Shown here one piece after another: positions 43,660 to 57,200 of a stretch of 64,000 nucleotides of DNA; the stretch's first letter is position 1, and every line of letters starts with the position of its first letter. Origin of the DNA: Leptasterias polaris (lineage: Eukaryota; Echinodermata; Asteroidea; Forcipulatida; Asteriidae); contig JAZGTN010000073.1 of NCBI GenBank assembly GCA_037783415.1, forward strand, positions 3,100,001-3,164,000, read 5' to 3'. The notes beneath the pieces were generated by a model that was not told the DNA's origin, did no database searches, and was given only the letters and a program-made list of their open reading frames with translations. The position numbers were made by a program, and so were the translations under genes.

Positions 43660-43845
43660 CAGTCAACTCTCGTTATAACAAGATCGCTGGGACTGGCCAA
43701 ATTACCTCTTTATAATAGGCACATTGTTATAAGAGAACAGCAAAACAAAGCCACACAAAGCAGAGATGAGAGTCAGGACTTTAGAATGTACTCTTTATAA
43801 GCAGAACCTCTTTCTAACAGTGCTCTTTATAACGAGAGCTGGCTG
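43660..43845. mobile_element. pogo/Tigger-like MITE, 186 bp, TA TSD
   Basis: The ends CAGTCAACTCTCGTTATAA and, inverted, CAGCCAGCTCTCGTTATAA are typical of pogo/Tigger Tc1-mariner elements. TA stands on both sides (43658-43659 and 43846-43847). The interior lacks a transposase. Confidence 0.85.
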
Positions 43846-43989
43846 TACAAAGGTTTAATGTGATGTACCTTGAGCCCATTGACTTTTACAAGCTAACTAT
43901 CGTGGGAACTCGGTTACATATTTTGTTTGGTTTGCAAACATGATTGAACGAGACCCTGGATCTCATAAAAAATATGAAACGACTAAGAT

Positions 43990-44110
43990 CTGTGTATATT
44001 TGGTTTGCAGTAACACCTTGTGTATATCTACTTGGTAGATTTAGCTATTTATTCTACTGCCGCAGAGTAGATTATTCTGAATTCGGGAGACTTCTCAGTT
44101 CTGAAAAGAA
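43990..44110. repeat. Half copy of the 55480-55654 foldback family
   Basis: GTATATTTGGTTTGCAGTAAC and TGCCGCAGAGTAGATTATTC correspond to the left arm and centre of the element at 55480-55654. The right arm is missing. Confidence 0.7.
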
Positions 44111-44504
44111 CTGTTCTGCTTTTATTAACTTCTACCTGGCGGGAGGTAGGAAATCGGCCGGGACTACTTCTTTCGCTTTGTGGATCGAGGGGAGTCGTCG
44201 TCAGGAGACTGAAGAGTGTTTGACTAAGATCTGTTAATATTATACTTGATTGGGTTCATCAACTTACAACTGATGAGCCATCTTGCCATGCAATCAGTGG
44301 TGTAACCAGACATTTGCATTTGAGGTGGAGGAAGCCTGCGGGGTTAAGACATACATTGGCGATGGGGGTGGGGGAAAGGGCTATTTCTTGTATCAAATCA
44401 TTCATTTGTGCATTTTGTATCTCAAGAGGGGAGAGGGATGTGTGAGAGGGGGGTGTGAGAGGGGGGTGGCTACCGCCCCCCCCCCCCTCCCCAGGTTATA
44501 CCAT

Positions 44505-44640
44505 TGACAAATTTACCAGAAAAGGATTTGAACATGTGACCCAAAGAGAGTATTGTGCCAGCGTTCTACCAACTGAGCTATCTGGTCCTTTTGTTGGCAG
44601 TCTCCCTATTTTGTCAATATCTTTGTTTGTGGGTGTCAAA
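44505..44640 (-). mobile_element. SINE family B fragment
   Basis: On the minus strand CAAAGATATTGACAAAATAGG precedes ACTGCCAACAAAAGGACC, then AGATAGCTCAGTTGGTAGA (A box) and TTCAAATCC (B box). It matches 33570-33935 and 48013-48236 with more divergence. Confidence 0.75.
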
Positions 44641-44789
44641 GTATATGATAATTATTAAAATCATCAAATATCATCCCTTAGGATTGACACAAATGATTTA
44701 CACGGACTTCAAATGCTGTCCCTTGACTTTGACCGCATTTCAGCCTACAAAAAACTCTTTGTTTTTTATAATACCTCATTTTGCAGTAT

Positions 44790-44795
44790 TTTATT
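44790..44795 (-). promoter_or_regulatory. Possible poly(A) signal of ABCF3
   Basis: AATAAA on the minus strand lies about 410 bp beyond the stop. No closer canonical hexamer was noticed. Weak support. Confidence 0.25.
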
Positions 44796-45202
44796 TTTGA
44801 AGTACACAAACTCATACTCGGAAATCCAAGCTGTTGGACTCGATACTCGGATATCAGAATACTCAGCACTCGGATAATTATACTTGTCCTCAATGGCCAA
44901 AGTAGTCGAACTCCAGTACTACTCGGCCATCCTGGTACTCGGCAGTACTTGGTACTCAACTGAAGAGTACTTGACTGTAACACGGCAACCAATGCACGGT
45001 CAGTGAAGCGTGTCAGTGAAACAGTGGGCTCCACAACCTTCCACATAGTGGGAGGGTTAACTTTACCATGTGGTGAGGAAGAATCCTCTGTGATCTCTCA
45101 AGGAGTTAGATTGTCTTTTTGGTTTTTTTTACAAATATATTCTGCAGGAATCAATTTCTTCCCCTAGAAGTCGTTAAGAGTCAATTTCCAACAATATCAA
45201 AG

Positions 45203-48200
45203 TTACTTCTGTGCAGCAAACTCTGCCTCGATTATTCGCTTGTATTCATCCAGTCCGCCCTCCATCGACTTCACGTCACCGTTTGCACATACCCATAATT
45301 CCTTGCAGGTCAAACGTATAAGACTTTCGTCGTGAGAAACAAGCATTACACCTCCCTGATAAAAACAATAATAAATGAATAAATAAGTATCAAAAAATTA
45401 TGAGTATCTTTGAAATCAAGGGAATTGTTGAAAAATTTGTTCCAAACTGCCCACGGTTTGAAAAAAGCCTTTTTTGAAAGATGCCTGGGTCATTGATATT
45501 CAACTCTTTAATGTCACCATTTAAAAGGTAAGGTATACGCTCAGTGATTACTCTTAAAATTAATGGCAATAAAAACCTATTGGTCAGAAGCCTACAGCAG
45601 CTTCCGATTAAGTATAAAGCATTTTGAGGAACATTTCACATCGAAGTTTTGTGTTTATGTAAAAACATATCAGTTTTTATGCCCCTAAATTTGAATCTGA
45701 AAAATGTTTCTGTCAGAAACGCTTCTCAGATTATGTACTTCCACATATATCAGGGATTATTCATCATGCATGGACATGTTCGCTTCGGATTTTTGGCGAT
45801 ATCTCAAAAACGCAACCAACTTTAGAAAAAGAAATTTTCACAGGTTAGTTTTATTGTTTATATCAACATTTATATAGAATTAAAACAATCGAACGCTTCC
45901 AAAAACAGAAGATTGTCTATTAGACTTACCTTGAATGCATTGATAGCTTTACCCAAAGCCTCAACGGTCTCTATGTCCAGATGATTGGTAGGCTCATCAA
46001 GAATCAAAAAGTTTGGACTGTCAACGAAAACAAAGTAGAAGAGGGTGACAATACCGATATGAGCAGTTTTGCCAACATTACCTATGCTGTACCTTATCTT
46101 GATTCAAATAGAGTAATCATACCAGTAGCAGCAGTTTGGGCAACATTGTCATTGCTGTACCTTGTCTTGATTCAACAAGAGAAATCATACCAGTAGCACT
46201 AGCAGCAGTTTTGCCAACATTACCATTGCTGTACCTTGTCTTGATTCAACAAGAGTAATCATACCAGTAGCAGCAGTTTTGGCTACATTACATTACCATT
46301 GCTGTACCTTGTCTTGACTCAACAAAAGTAATCATACCAGGAGTAGCAGCTTTGGCTACATTACCAATGCTGTACCTTGTCTTGATTCAAAGAGAGTAAA
46401 CATAACAGTAGCAGCAGTTTGGGCAAAAATTACCATTGCTGTACCTTGTCTTAATTCAAAGAGAGTAATCATACCAGTAGCAGCAGCTTTGGCTACATTA
46501 CCTTTGCTGTACCTTGTCTTGATTCAAAGAGAGTAATCATACCAGTAGCAGCAGCTTTGGCTACATTACCTTTGCTGTACCTTATCTTGAGTCAAAAAGA
46601 GTAAAGCCAACCAGAAGCAGCAGTTCTGCTTACAACCTTAAGGACTTTGAAGGGGGGGGGGGGGGGGGGGGGCTAACCCTGTTTCAGCTCCAGGAGTAAG
46701 AGGCAATGTGACCCTGGGAACAGTTAATAAGGTTTCGACAGCCCTCACCTTAAAGTGGCTGTCCGGCCTTGTAATGTTGGGGGATATCTCACATTAAACA
46801 AAAATAAATAAATAAATAAAACAAATTACCCATGGTGTAGCTTATCTTGATTCAAAGGCATTTAGCTTTTTCTTCACTTACTTTCCCATACACATGAGTG
46901 CAAAGGCGACTCGACTCTTCTGCCCTCCTGATAAGCTAGCCACAGATCTTGTGGCCAGTTCTCCGGTCACTCCGAAGCTACCGAGTTGGTGTCTATATCT
47001 CTCCACAGTATGACCTACAAATAATAAATAAACAATTTATTGATTTATATTGCGCCCATTCCAAATGCAAATAACTGGTAAAAACGAGGAAATACAACAA
47101 TCCATAAAAATGATAGCACAAGACCCTTACAGGACTTCCTAAACAGTAAAAATGCATTAACATAAAGACAGTAGAAACAAAAATGTACTTAGGAGAGGAA
47201 CAATAAAAGCACATTCAGTAAAAAGCTTCTTTGAAAAGATAAGTCTTCAGAACAAATACAAATAATGTTTACACAAGTATTAACGCCTCACACAGGGTAA
47301 TTTTTATCATAAAAACAATAGTAACTAGTTTTTATATAATTTTGGGTTGAACAAAGAAAAATTGACTAGAGCGGGCAGGGTTCTGCCCACGGTGGTCGGT
47401 GCCGGAAAACCCGACCGGCACTCATGATTCCCAGACCGGCACTCGCAGAATTTTTTCTTTTTCCGACCACCACACATTTTCCCTTTTTTTTTGCCCATTT
47501 CCTTCAAAATATTTTGAACAACGTGTAAAACAAATTATTTACCAGTAAACAGTTTTATCCAAAGTTTCGAGTAGCCTTCTTCTTTGGTTTGAGTCTTTTT
47601 TAATGATCCAGGATCGAGCATTCCTCCCGCCTGTACGATGTACAATATATCCAACGCACGAAACCCGCATTGATTTTGCAATGGTTTCCAGTCACGCTGA
47701 TTATAGCTTTACGCTTGGAATAACATGATACCAGTTTCATCATGTTGCGAACCCTATTCTACAGCGTTTAATACAACGGAAATGAACTGCAGACTAGCAC
47801 CATGCTATAGATGCTGTAAATTGTTTTCCCATGGCGGTAAAGGCGTGCGCGCACTGAGGGCCTACATTCAAGGGCCTACATTCAAGGCACAGCTAGCTGC
47901 AGGGCGCACGTGACGTGTGTAACCACTCCGTGCACGATCGAAAGGAAATTGACTTGACTGTACTAGGAAAAAAAAAATTTACGGCACTAAACAAATCCTG
48001 GGCAGAACCCTGAGCGGGATTTGAACCAACGACCTCCGGTTTAACGTGCCGGCGCTCTACCAACTGAGCTATCTAGCCCTATGTTGGCGGTTTCCCTATT
48101 TTGTTAATATCTTTGTTCGGGGGGTGCCAGTCAGAAGCCATTCAACCGCAAACTGCCGTGTAGCCAGGGATCACACCCAAGTATACGATACAACCTGGGA

Positions 48201-51200
48201 AGCGGCAGCCAGGGGATCACCTTAAGGGGATGCGACTTTTTGTTTTTATATAGTGCTTTATTTATGGGCATCTAAAAGGGCATTACCAAGTGCTGTGTGC
48301 TATTATGAGCCTCTTCTCAAATGAAAGTTCAAGACAAAAAAAACCAGATTACTTTTAGAATTTTACTTCACTCACCTGGAAAACGAGATGCAACAACTTC
48401 AATGGGTGTCTGATCCATGTCTAGTTGGTCTACATGATGCTGACTGAAGTATCCCACTCGTAGATTTCTGTGTTTGTGAAGGACACCCGCCACTGGATTG
48501 TGCTCACCGATCAGAATCTTGAGTAGTGTGGTCTTACCCGAGCCGTTCTCACCGACCTGTGATGAGAGAGAATTACTAATCAATCGTCGCCACCCATGAG
48601 TAACTTGGGGTGGGGAGCCTGGGGCCGATTGTCACCATGAGCTAAGATTGATCTCGACTGTGAATCAATCTCATTTGTTACGCAAAGACTGATCTCACAA
48701 TACATAACACTATGATGATACTGACAACTCATCTTAAAGGGGTTGTGTCATCATAATCAAAGCAGGCCTGTGGCTGTACATTGAATTACGAACTCTCACC
48801 CAGTTACTGCACTCTCGGGCTCTCTCCATAGACAATAGATACAGATGGAGAGTGCGCGCATGCTGTAACTGGGTGAGAGTTCATAATTCAGGCATGCAAC
48901 TGTAACTTCACCAAAAAAGAGGAAAATACAAAATTTCAATGATTTTGTACAGTATTTTTCAATTTTGAACGGTAAAACTGAGAATAAAAAAGAGGAAATC
49001 AGCGGAAAAGAGGAAAAGTTGCATGCCTGGTAATTCCAAGCAAATGAAACGACACACAGCGTCTTTAAAACAACGCCAAACAACCCCAAACCTATGCTGT
49101 TGATAGAAATGTTTGATAACCCAAAAAAGGGAAATATATTTATTTTTTGAAAATGTTCAAAGGACTTCCACTCACTATACATGTCCGTGATTCCATATTC
49201 GCCGATATGTCAATCTGTTTGAATATTGGTTTATCCTTCGAGTAGTAGAATTCGACTTCATCGAGCTGTAGGATTGGTGGAGATAACTTCTCAAACTCTG
49301 TGGGGAATCTAAAATGGGATGAATACAAACGACAAAAAACTATGTCATTCTGCCGCCATCTTGGAGTTAAAACGCAGTCTTTGTTAAAGGCCCTGTACAC
49401 GATTGGTAAGATCGAAAAACACAAATGTTCACAGATTCACACATAACTTACATGATTTAAAGTAAGTAATGGTAGAAAGGGTTCCTTAAAATATTTCTGC
49501 CTAAAATGCTATCGTTTCTGAGAAATTAGTAAAACAATAGTTTTTATCGCGCGCGATAATAAACTCCATATTTGAAAAACAGAAAACACATAAGGTCTTT
49601 TTTCACTATTTTCTCGTGATCTCGATGACCAATTGAGCTCAAATTTTCACAGGTTTGTTATTTCATGTATGTGGTTGATTACACAAAACATGAACACTGT
49701 CTGTGATTATTTTGTCAGCTCTGCCAATCCTGTATAATACCTTTAAGCAAGGAAGAGAGTCAATGCTGAAACAAAAATGTCTGAAACTAGGGTCCAAATT
49801 TTAAGGGGTATGTTGAAATGATTTGATAAACCCCTGGAGTTATAGATAGTTCCCAGTAGACGCCATCTTTACGGGCAAATCGCATTTTGGCTTGCAGGCG
49901 CATCAAGCACTCAAATTATTAACGCAGCCGCGTCATTCACTAACCAATCATGCAATGAGTTTTGTGAAATGTGCGCGTGCTGCACGCCATTCTCACGCGT
50001 AACGCGGGACTGTGTGTTCCAAATTGCCCGTAAAGATGGCCGATTTACGTCATATTGCAACCTATCTATAGATTTTTAAGGAGCTTCTGGCAACATTTTT
50101 CTCAGTACTAGAGAAGTAGATCAAAGAGCAGGATTTGTTTATATCGGAAGAAAGAAACGGCTAATTTTGTCATCAAGCAGATCAGAAATTCTATACGGGG
50201 GATATAATGACCCGGAAAACATATTGTGTCATTTTTATCTAAAAGCTTACTTGTTATAAAGATGGTAATGTTAGTAAGTACCCTGCAAAGTTATTAGAAA
50301 TCAATAGATGCATAAATCGTTTCGAAGATTTTGGAGGGTTGGTGAACATTCGCGATTGCTGCGGCAAGAGGTGTGGTTGGTACCCACTGAGCGTGGATGG
50401 ATTAGACGTTCTTGTGAAAATTCTGTGAGGCCTGACAGTTGTTCGCTGTTTTTGCACATGTGACTTTCATTGTATCCGTTCTTGTTACTTGTAAGTAAGT
50501 ATTACAGTGACAAAAACCGATCTATGACCCTAACTTTAGGGAAGCATACAAATATTTGGCCAATTGAGTGGGAGAAATACTTGATAAGGATTTACATAAG
50601 AATTAAAGGTTGACTCACTTTAGGATAACATCTGGATCACGCTCCACTGGTTTCAAAACAGGCCTGTAAATAAACAATATTTATAAATATTTACAAATTA
50701 AACAAGCTTAGGGTTGGACAGTAAAGTAGTGATCATAGGGTGTCATGGCTGAGTGGTTCAGATCATCGGATTCAAGTTCTAGTGATTTAGTCATTGGGGT
50801 GTGGGTTCGAGTCCTGGTCATGACAATTGTGTCCTTGAGCAAGACACTTTGCTATAATTGCTTCAATTCACCCAGGGGTATAAATGGGTACCTGCGAGGG
50901 TAGAGGTTGATATTGTGTTTGAAAAAGCCTTCTGAGCGCCACGGCGGCTCGGGCTGTATACTCCCCAGGGAGCTGAGAAAGATTAAAGGAATGTTATTGG
51001 CCCAATGACCAGGACACTAATGTAAAGCGCATTAAGACGCTATTGTAATTTAATTGCGCTATATAAGAACTAGTTATTATGATTTTTATTAATTAACTGA
51101 TAGATCGATCACTAATCAATTTATCAATAATAAGTCCATAACCATGCCTGTTTCAATCTCCCAATACTCATTCTTACACTCAGTCACTCACACAACTACA

Positions 51201-54200
51201 ACATATACAGACTCATTATCACACAGGTATTCAATTACCCACTCGATCAATTATCCAATCCAACATGCTAAAGACCAGATTGAACGAAAAACATCATCAA
51301 GTGATCTTTACTGAAATCCATTTAAAACGTGTTCAAGCAATAAGAAAATCGAGTTCAAATGAGGTTAATCAGATTGTAATGGTAACAAAATTTTAACAAA
51401 TTATTTTGAATATCATTCGCTGGTGCTTTTCAGAAAGATTCTCAAGAAGTCCCATGAGGTCATCATTCATGTGATGTCATTCGTAGGAGCTCCGAATTTG
51501 TATAGCCGCTTTGTTACATTACAGAACAACATCCCACAGATGACGTCAAAGTATTGTCATTTTTAACTCATGCCGTCAAAGACAGAAGTGTAGCTAGTTT
51601 TTCAAAACCTTGAGGTTAGGGCCTATTTTTTAGATCAATATTTACAGAATTGTAAACATAGCAAAATTACAATTCAATAACAGATTAACCCATTACAAAC
51701 AATTTGAAATAACATTCCCATTTAAACATGTCATATTATATACACAGTTAAAAGTGATGAAACATGACCTGACCTTATCAAGTCAAAAGAGGGCGCTATG
51801 TTTAAGTTTGGCACACAGCTGTGTATTGAGAGAGCTGCAACATGGAGGGACCAGTTTTCTTCCGTCACGTGGTTGTCGGACGCCATTCCTGGTCCAAACG
51901 TAGCACAACCCAATAGGCAGGCTAGCCTGGCACACTGTGTCTGCACATGCGGGTTTTTGTTTTCTAATAGCATTTTTCTCGCAACTCTCTCAACACACAG
52001 CTCTTGTTTGGCACGTGTACTTACAGCTTATCCAGCATCTTGATCTTACTCTGTACCAGCGCTGCTCTGTTGGCATTGTATCTGAATCTATTGATAAAGA
52101 CCTAGAAATATAAAACCAGAAGGAATCATGAGTGAAGAAAGTTCAATTTTGCCCAAATTTACAAGTGAGAATTGCCTTACAAAATGCATTCAGGTTTAAC
52201 CAACCATTTGGAAAAATCGTTCAACTGTAGGGGTTGTGTACGTTGGAATAGTTGTGCACAGAACTGAACTTTTTGTGTGGGTACCGTGTATTTACATTTA
52301 CCACATGATAACAAATTGCAGGCTGGCTGTTCCCGGCTCATTTTTGCTTGGATTTTTTGTTGTTGCTAAGCACCATTTTCTCTGCCAAACAACTTCTATG
52401 TAATTCATCCCAGGAGACAGACCCGATCACTCTACCTGTACATGCTCCCTCAGTTGTTGCTGTGCTTCAAACTCCTTCTGCTGGTTGGACAGACGTTCGG
52501 TTTTCGTCTTGAAGAACATTTCGTAATCACCTCTGTACGAGTCCAATGTTTTTGAGTGGAGAAAAAGAATATCCGTGGACACGACATCCAGGAAGTTTTT
52601 GTCGTGGGAGACGACTAGAAGAGTGGTCGACCAACTCTGTGAGGATTAATATTGAAAAATCTTAAGAGTCACTGTTTGAGTTTAGTGATCAACTCGTACA
52701 ATTTGAAAAACAAGCAAAGTGGCAAACGAAAGTCGTGTCCAAGTCTGTTAACACCGGAAGGTTAGCATGCATTTTTGTATGCTTACAGTTAGCTGCGCTG
52801 TGAAATGGAAACTCACGCTGTAAGCACAAAATCAGCCGTTAAGCAGCTCTATGAAATTGGGCCCAGATGTGAACCAGAAGATCTGAGACCACACCCATAT
52901 TTCCTCAAGGAAAATAAGCTCACAGAGATACTGAAAAGCCTGACCAGGCAGGAAGAACATGGAGGCAAATCTGAGGAGGCAATTTTGTCTGTAATTCTAC
53001 CGTAAGTTTTGGATTATTAGCCAGAGGAAAGGCAAAGATTGGCCGAATAACGGCCGTTGCTTATGGGTATGGCCAATTCACTGTGAAGAAAACCAATATG
53101 TTCTTAAAAGAGGACAAAGAATTCCCTCACATTTTATGACAACATTTCTTGTCTTTACTTTATTTTGCCATGGTATCATTATGACACAAAATTCTCTCAA
53201 ACAATTTTTTGTAAAAGTTGAGCTTGAAAGTGGTTAACACTGTCAGAATTTGTCCACGTGAAAGTATGTTCAACGAACCTGTAGGTAGCTCTCCAGCCAT
53301 AAGATGGCTTTTATATCCAACATGTTTGTAGGTTCGTCAAGTAGCAATAAATCTGGCTTGGAGAAGAGCGCTCTTGCTAGTGCCAGTCTCATCCTCCAAC
53401 CTCCAGAAAACTCTCTGTGGCAAAAGAAATGGGAGAGAGATCAGATAGATAAAAACTTCATTATCCAATGGTAATGATGAGGGGTTTATGAAGGCAGTCG
53501 ACAAAAGTCACCATTGGTAATGAAGAGTGGGTATGATTGCAGTCGACAAAAGTCAGCAGTGGTAAAGAAGAGTGGGTATGATTGCAGTCGACAAAAGTCA
53601 CCAATGGTAAAGAAGAGGGGGTATGAGTGCAGTCAACAAAAGTCGCCAATGGTAAAGAAGAGGGGTATGAGTGCAGTCAACAAAAGATGCCAATGGTAAA
53701 GAAGAGGGGGTATGAAGACAGTCGACAAAAGTTACCATTGGTAATGAAGAGGGGGTATGAGTTTAGTCAACAAAAGTCGCCAATGGTAAAGAAGAGGGGT
53801 ATGAGTGCAGTCAATGAAAGTCACCAATGGTAAAGAACAGGGGGTATGAGTGCAGTCAACAAAAGTTGCCAGTGGTAAAAAAGAGGGGCGGTTTGAGTGC
53901 AGTCGACAATAGTCTCTTATAGTAAGGAACGTTTTAAACAAAAATCAATGAAACAAAGACATTTTGAATGAGCAGCTTACCTTGTTTTCATTTTCTGCAT
54001 GGTTTGTGAAAATCCCAATCCAGCTAGAATCATTCCTGCCCTGTTGATGATTTAAATTAAATTTGCATAATTTCCAAACGAGGACAGATGATTTGTCTGT
54101 TTCCTAAGATTTCTCACATGTGATTTAAGGGTAGGGTCATCGTTTGGTTTTTGTCACCGTAATGATGATTTATAGGCAAAATAATCAAGACAGAAATAAT

Positions 54201-57200
54201 AAGAGTCGCCTGTGAAAGTTTCAGTTCAACACAGTGCCTAATTGTTTAGAAAACAGCGAAAAACTGTCAGGGTATTTTTACACAAAACTGTATCCGCCTT
54301 TAGCGGGTACCAACCACATCTCTGACCATATTATGGGAAGCGTTCAAACAGACACCACGAACATTTCCAAAAAGTCGCCTACAGTTAATCTTTAGAAATT
54401 CATATTTGTTGACATACTTTCATTGGTTTCTTATCATCGGGGGCATTTCAGACAATATTTGCAGGATGTTAACTACAATTTTCTAGTTGCAGACAATGGG
54501 ACCAGACTAAAGCAACACCCTTAGCGACAGTCGTAGCCATAGAGCAAGTTCGATCAACGACCATAGTTAACCATAGTTCGACTAACTCTGATCGAACCCG
54601 TGCTTGGTCAACGATAGTTGAACCAGTCTAGTCGACTATTCGCGACCATCCAATCGAGGCTGGTCGAGGTTAGTCGCATCGTTGGTTACCAATAGCAATT
54701 TGTCATATCGCTGTTTGCTGCAGTGCAGAGAGGACCAGTTATTCTTAAAATGGCTGAATCAACACAGAAGAAGTGAGTTCCGAAAACAAAAGTCAAAATA
54801 GGAAAGCGAACAATGGTTTATTTATTTCAATTAAAGCTTGCCGTAAATTTTGGGCACTGTCTGTCTACTATCGCCCAACGCACACATTACTACTTGTGAG
54901 ATGTGCTGATGTAATAAGCAAATATCGTCCGTGTCACTATCGTCCATGTCATCCAAAAACGTAAACAAACAGGCCGTCGCTAGACAACGACTACTAGAGT
55001 CGTTCGCACTTTTATTTCAGCGCGCATGTGCTCCGTACGTCACGAACTAACCACTAGTCGACGATTGTACCCTGATCGAACTTGCTCATAGCTGTAGCAG
55101 CCAATTCGGATACAGTCTTAGAAGTGACCGGACCTTATTTAAGTCAATAGATGGCGCTATGTTTAAGTTTGGCACATGTACTTACAGCTTTTCCAGCATC
55201 TTGATCTTACTCTGTACCAGAGCCGTTTCATACAATGGGACCAGACTAAAGTACCTTCCAGCCTCACTTTGGTGACATTGATTTGCATATAAGGGTTACT
55301 TACTTTGCAGGAGCTTTATCGGCCTCTATCTCTTCAAGACTTGCATACACCTCTGACAGTCTACTACTGACACTGGGATCTGCACCACCCGGACTAAACA
55401 CAGACGAGAAAATATTCATGTTCATAATTTATCACACTACATATATGGGATTTGAGGCATTGCATGGTGAGGTATCAATGTATATTTGGTTTGCGGTAAC
55501 ACCATGTGTATATCTACTTGCTAGGTAGATTTTGTTCTTTGAGAACTTGTCTTGCTATATATTCGACTGCCGCGGAGTAGATTATTCGGATCTCAGGACA
55601 AAATCTACCTAAGCAAGTAGATATACACATGGTGTTACCGCAAAGCAAATATACATTATCACACTACATTTTCAACCCTCCTACTGTCTGACTATTAAAT
55701 ATCATCCACTATGATTTTGAATGATAGAGTATGCTAGCCTGCAAAACGATATCATATTGTGTACGCAGACCTGGAAATTTCGTCTTTGAGAGGGCAAGGC
55801 CTTTTTTATTTTGCAAAAGGCACTTCCAAAGTCTATGGGAAACTTTTGACAAGTCACGTGTTATACGCAGGAAAATACAGTAACTATTGTGGAACATTTT
55901 TCAGTGCGTGTGATATCCTGTGATGTTAACAAATGAGCTATAATGAGACTTAAGCGCCCGGTTTCAAATTTACTTCAGAAACCCGACTGCATAATTCTGG
56001 CTAAAAACCACTGAGCGGACGGGGGATGTAGTCTCACCTTGTAGCGTTGAGCTTCTCAATGAGTTGTCGTTCCTCCTTCAGAAGTCTTTCTCTCACCACG
56101 TCACTCTCTAGCACACTGTCCAAGGCAATCGTGTCGTCTCCCCTTACTTCTTGTTCGACGTGAAGGATGCTGATATGAGACTGGATGCGCAGCTCGCCAC
56201 TATCGATAATCAATAATAACCGAAGTTAAATCCTGAAAACACAAACTTTTATTTGGTTGTGTCAATGCAAAAACGTTGTATCTCGTTTTTGCAAAAACAT
56301 TGTTTCTCGTTTGCAAAAATATTGTATCTCGTTTTTGCAAGAACGTCGTATCTCGTTTTTGCAAAAACGTTGTATCTCGATTTTGCAAAAACGTGGCTAC
56401 TTTAAGTGAGATACAACGTTTTGACAATTTCACACTTTCGTGTAACGTAAGTGGTATTTTAGGAGATAAAACGCTCTAGCTCTGACACAACGATTTCTTG
56501 TATGATAACTCCTCTTTCCTGTAGTTTTATCAATCCCCAATGCATCAGAATCCAACCCCATGTTTTCATTTGATTCTGTTTGATTGAGGCCAGATTGGGT
56601 GTTGGGTTAGCCTTGTCCGAGGTTCTTTCAGGCACCTTCTCAAAACTACACCAAGATAATTTGCAGAATGGCTTCTCCACAGTTGATTTTCCAACCAACA
56701 AGATATACCCAAACAGTTATATTGTGGTCAAGTTTGAGGGGAAAGTATTGCAACAATATGCATAACACTGACAAAAACCAACTTGGAATCATATTGGAAA
56801 CAATAAATACCTTGATATCATTTTGAGTAATGTGCTCTTCCCTGCACCGTTCCTTCCGACGAATCCATACCTTCTTCCAAAGGTCAAAGTCAAATCTGCT
56901 TCTTTTAGCAACACTCTGATAGAGGGGAAACAAATATTACATTTTAATAATAAAAAAAATAATATTAGTGGCTTCTTGTATGGCGTTCGCACCTGTCACT
57001 CAGTGAAGGACGCTCACTGTGCTCAAACTTTGTTACTGCTGTTCACTGGGCCATATATTTAGTTCCTTAAGCCATCTTTTTCCTTAAGCCATGAGATCGA
57101 CCACTTGTCATAGCACATCATCAACTGTCATGAACAGCAAGAATGTCACTTACTTGTCACCAAATGCCACATCAAAGTTCTCAATTCTGATGTCTGTTGC

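Noticed and set aside
52805..53005. 66-residue frame as a nested gene in an ABCF3 intron
   Set aside because: No domain similarity, no splice or promoter context, and a length expected by chance.
53461..53930. CRISPR-like array
   Set aside because: The repeat units are contiguous with no unique spacers, in a eukaryotic intron; it is a minisatellite.
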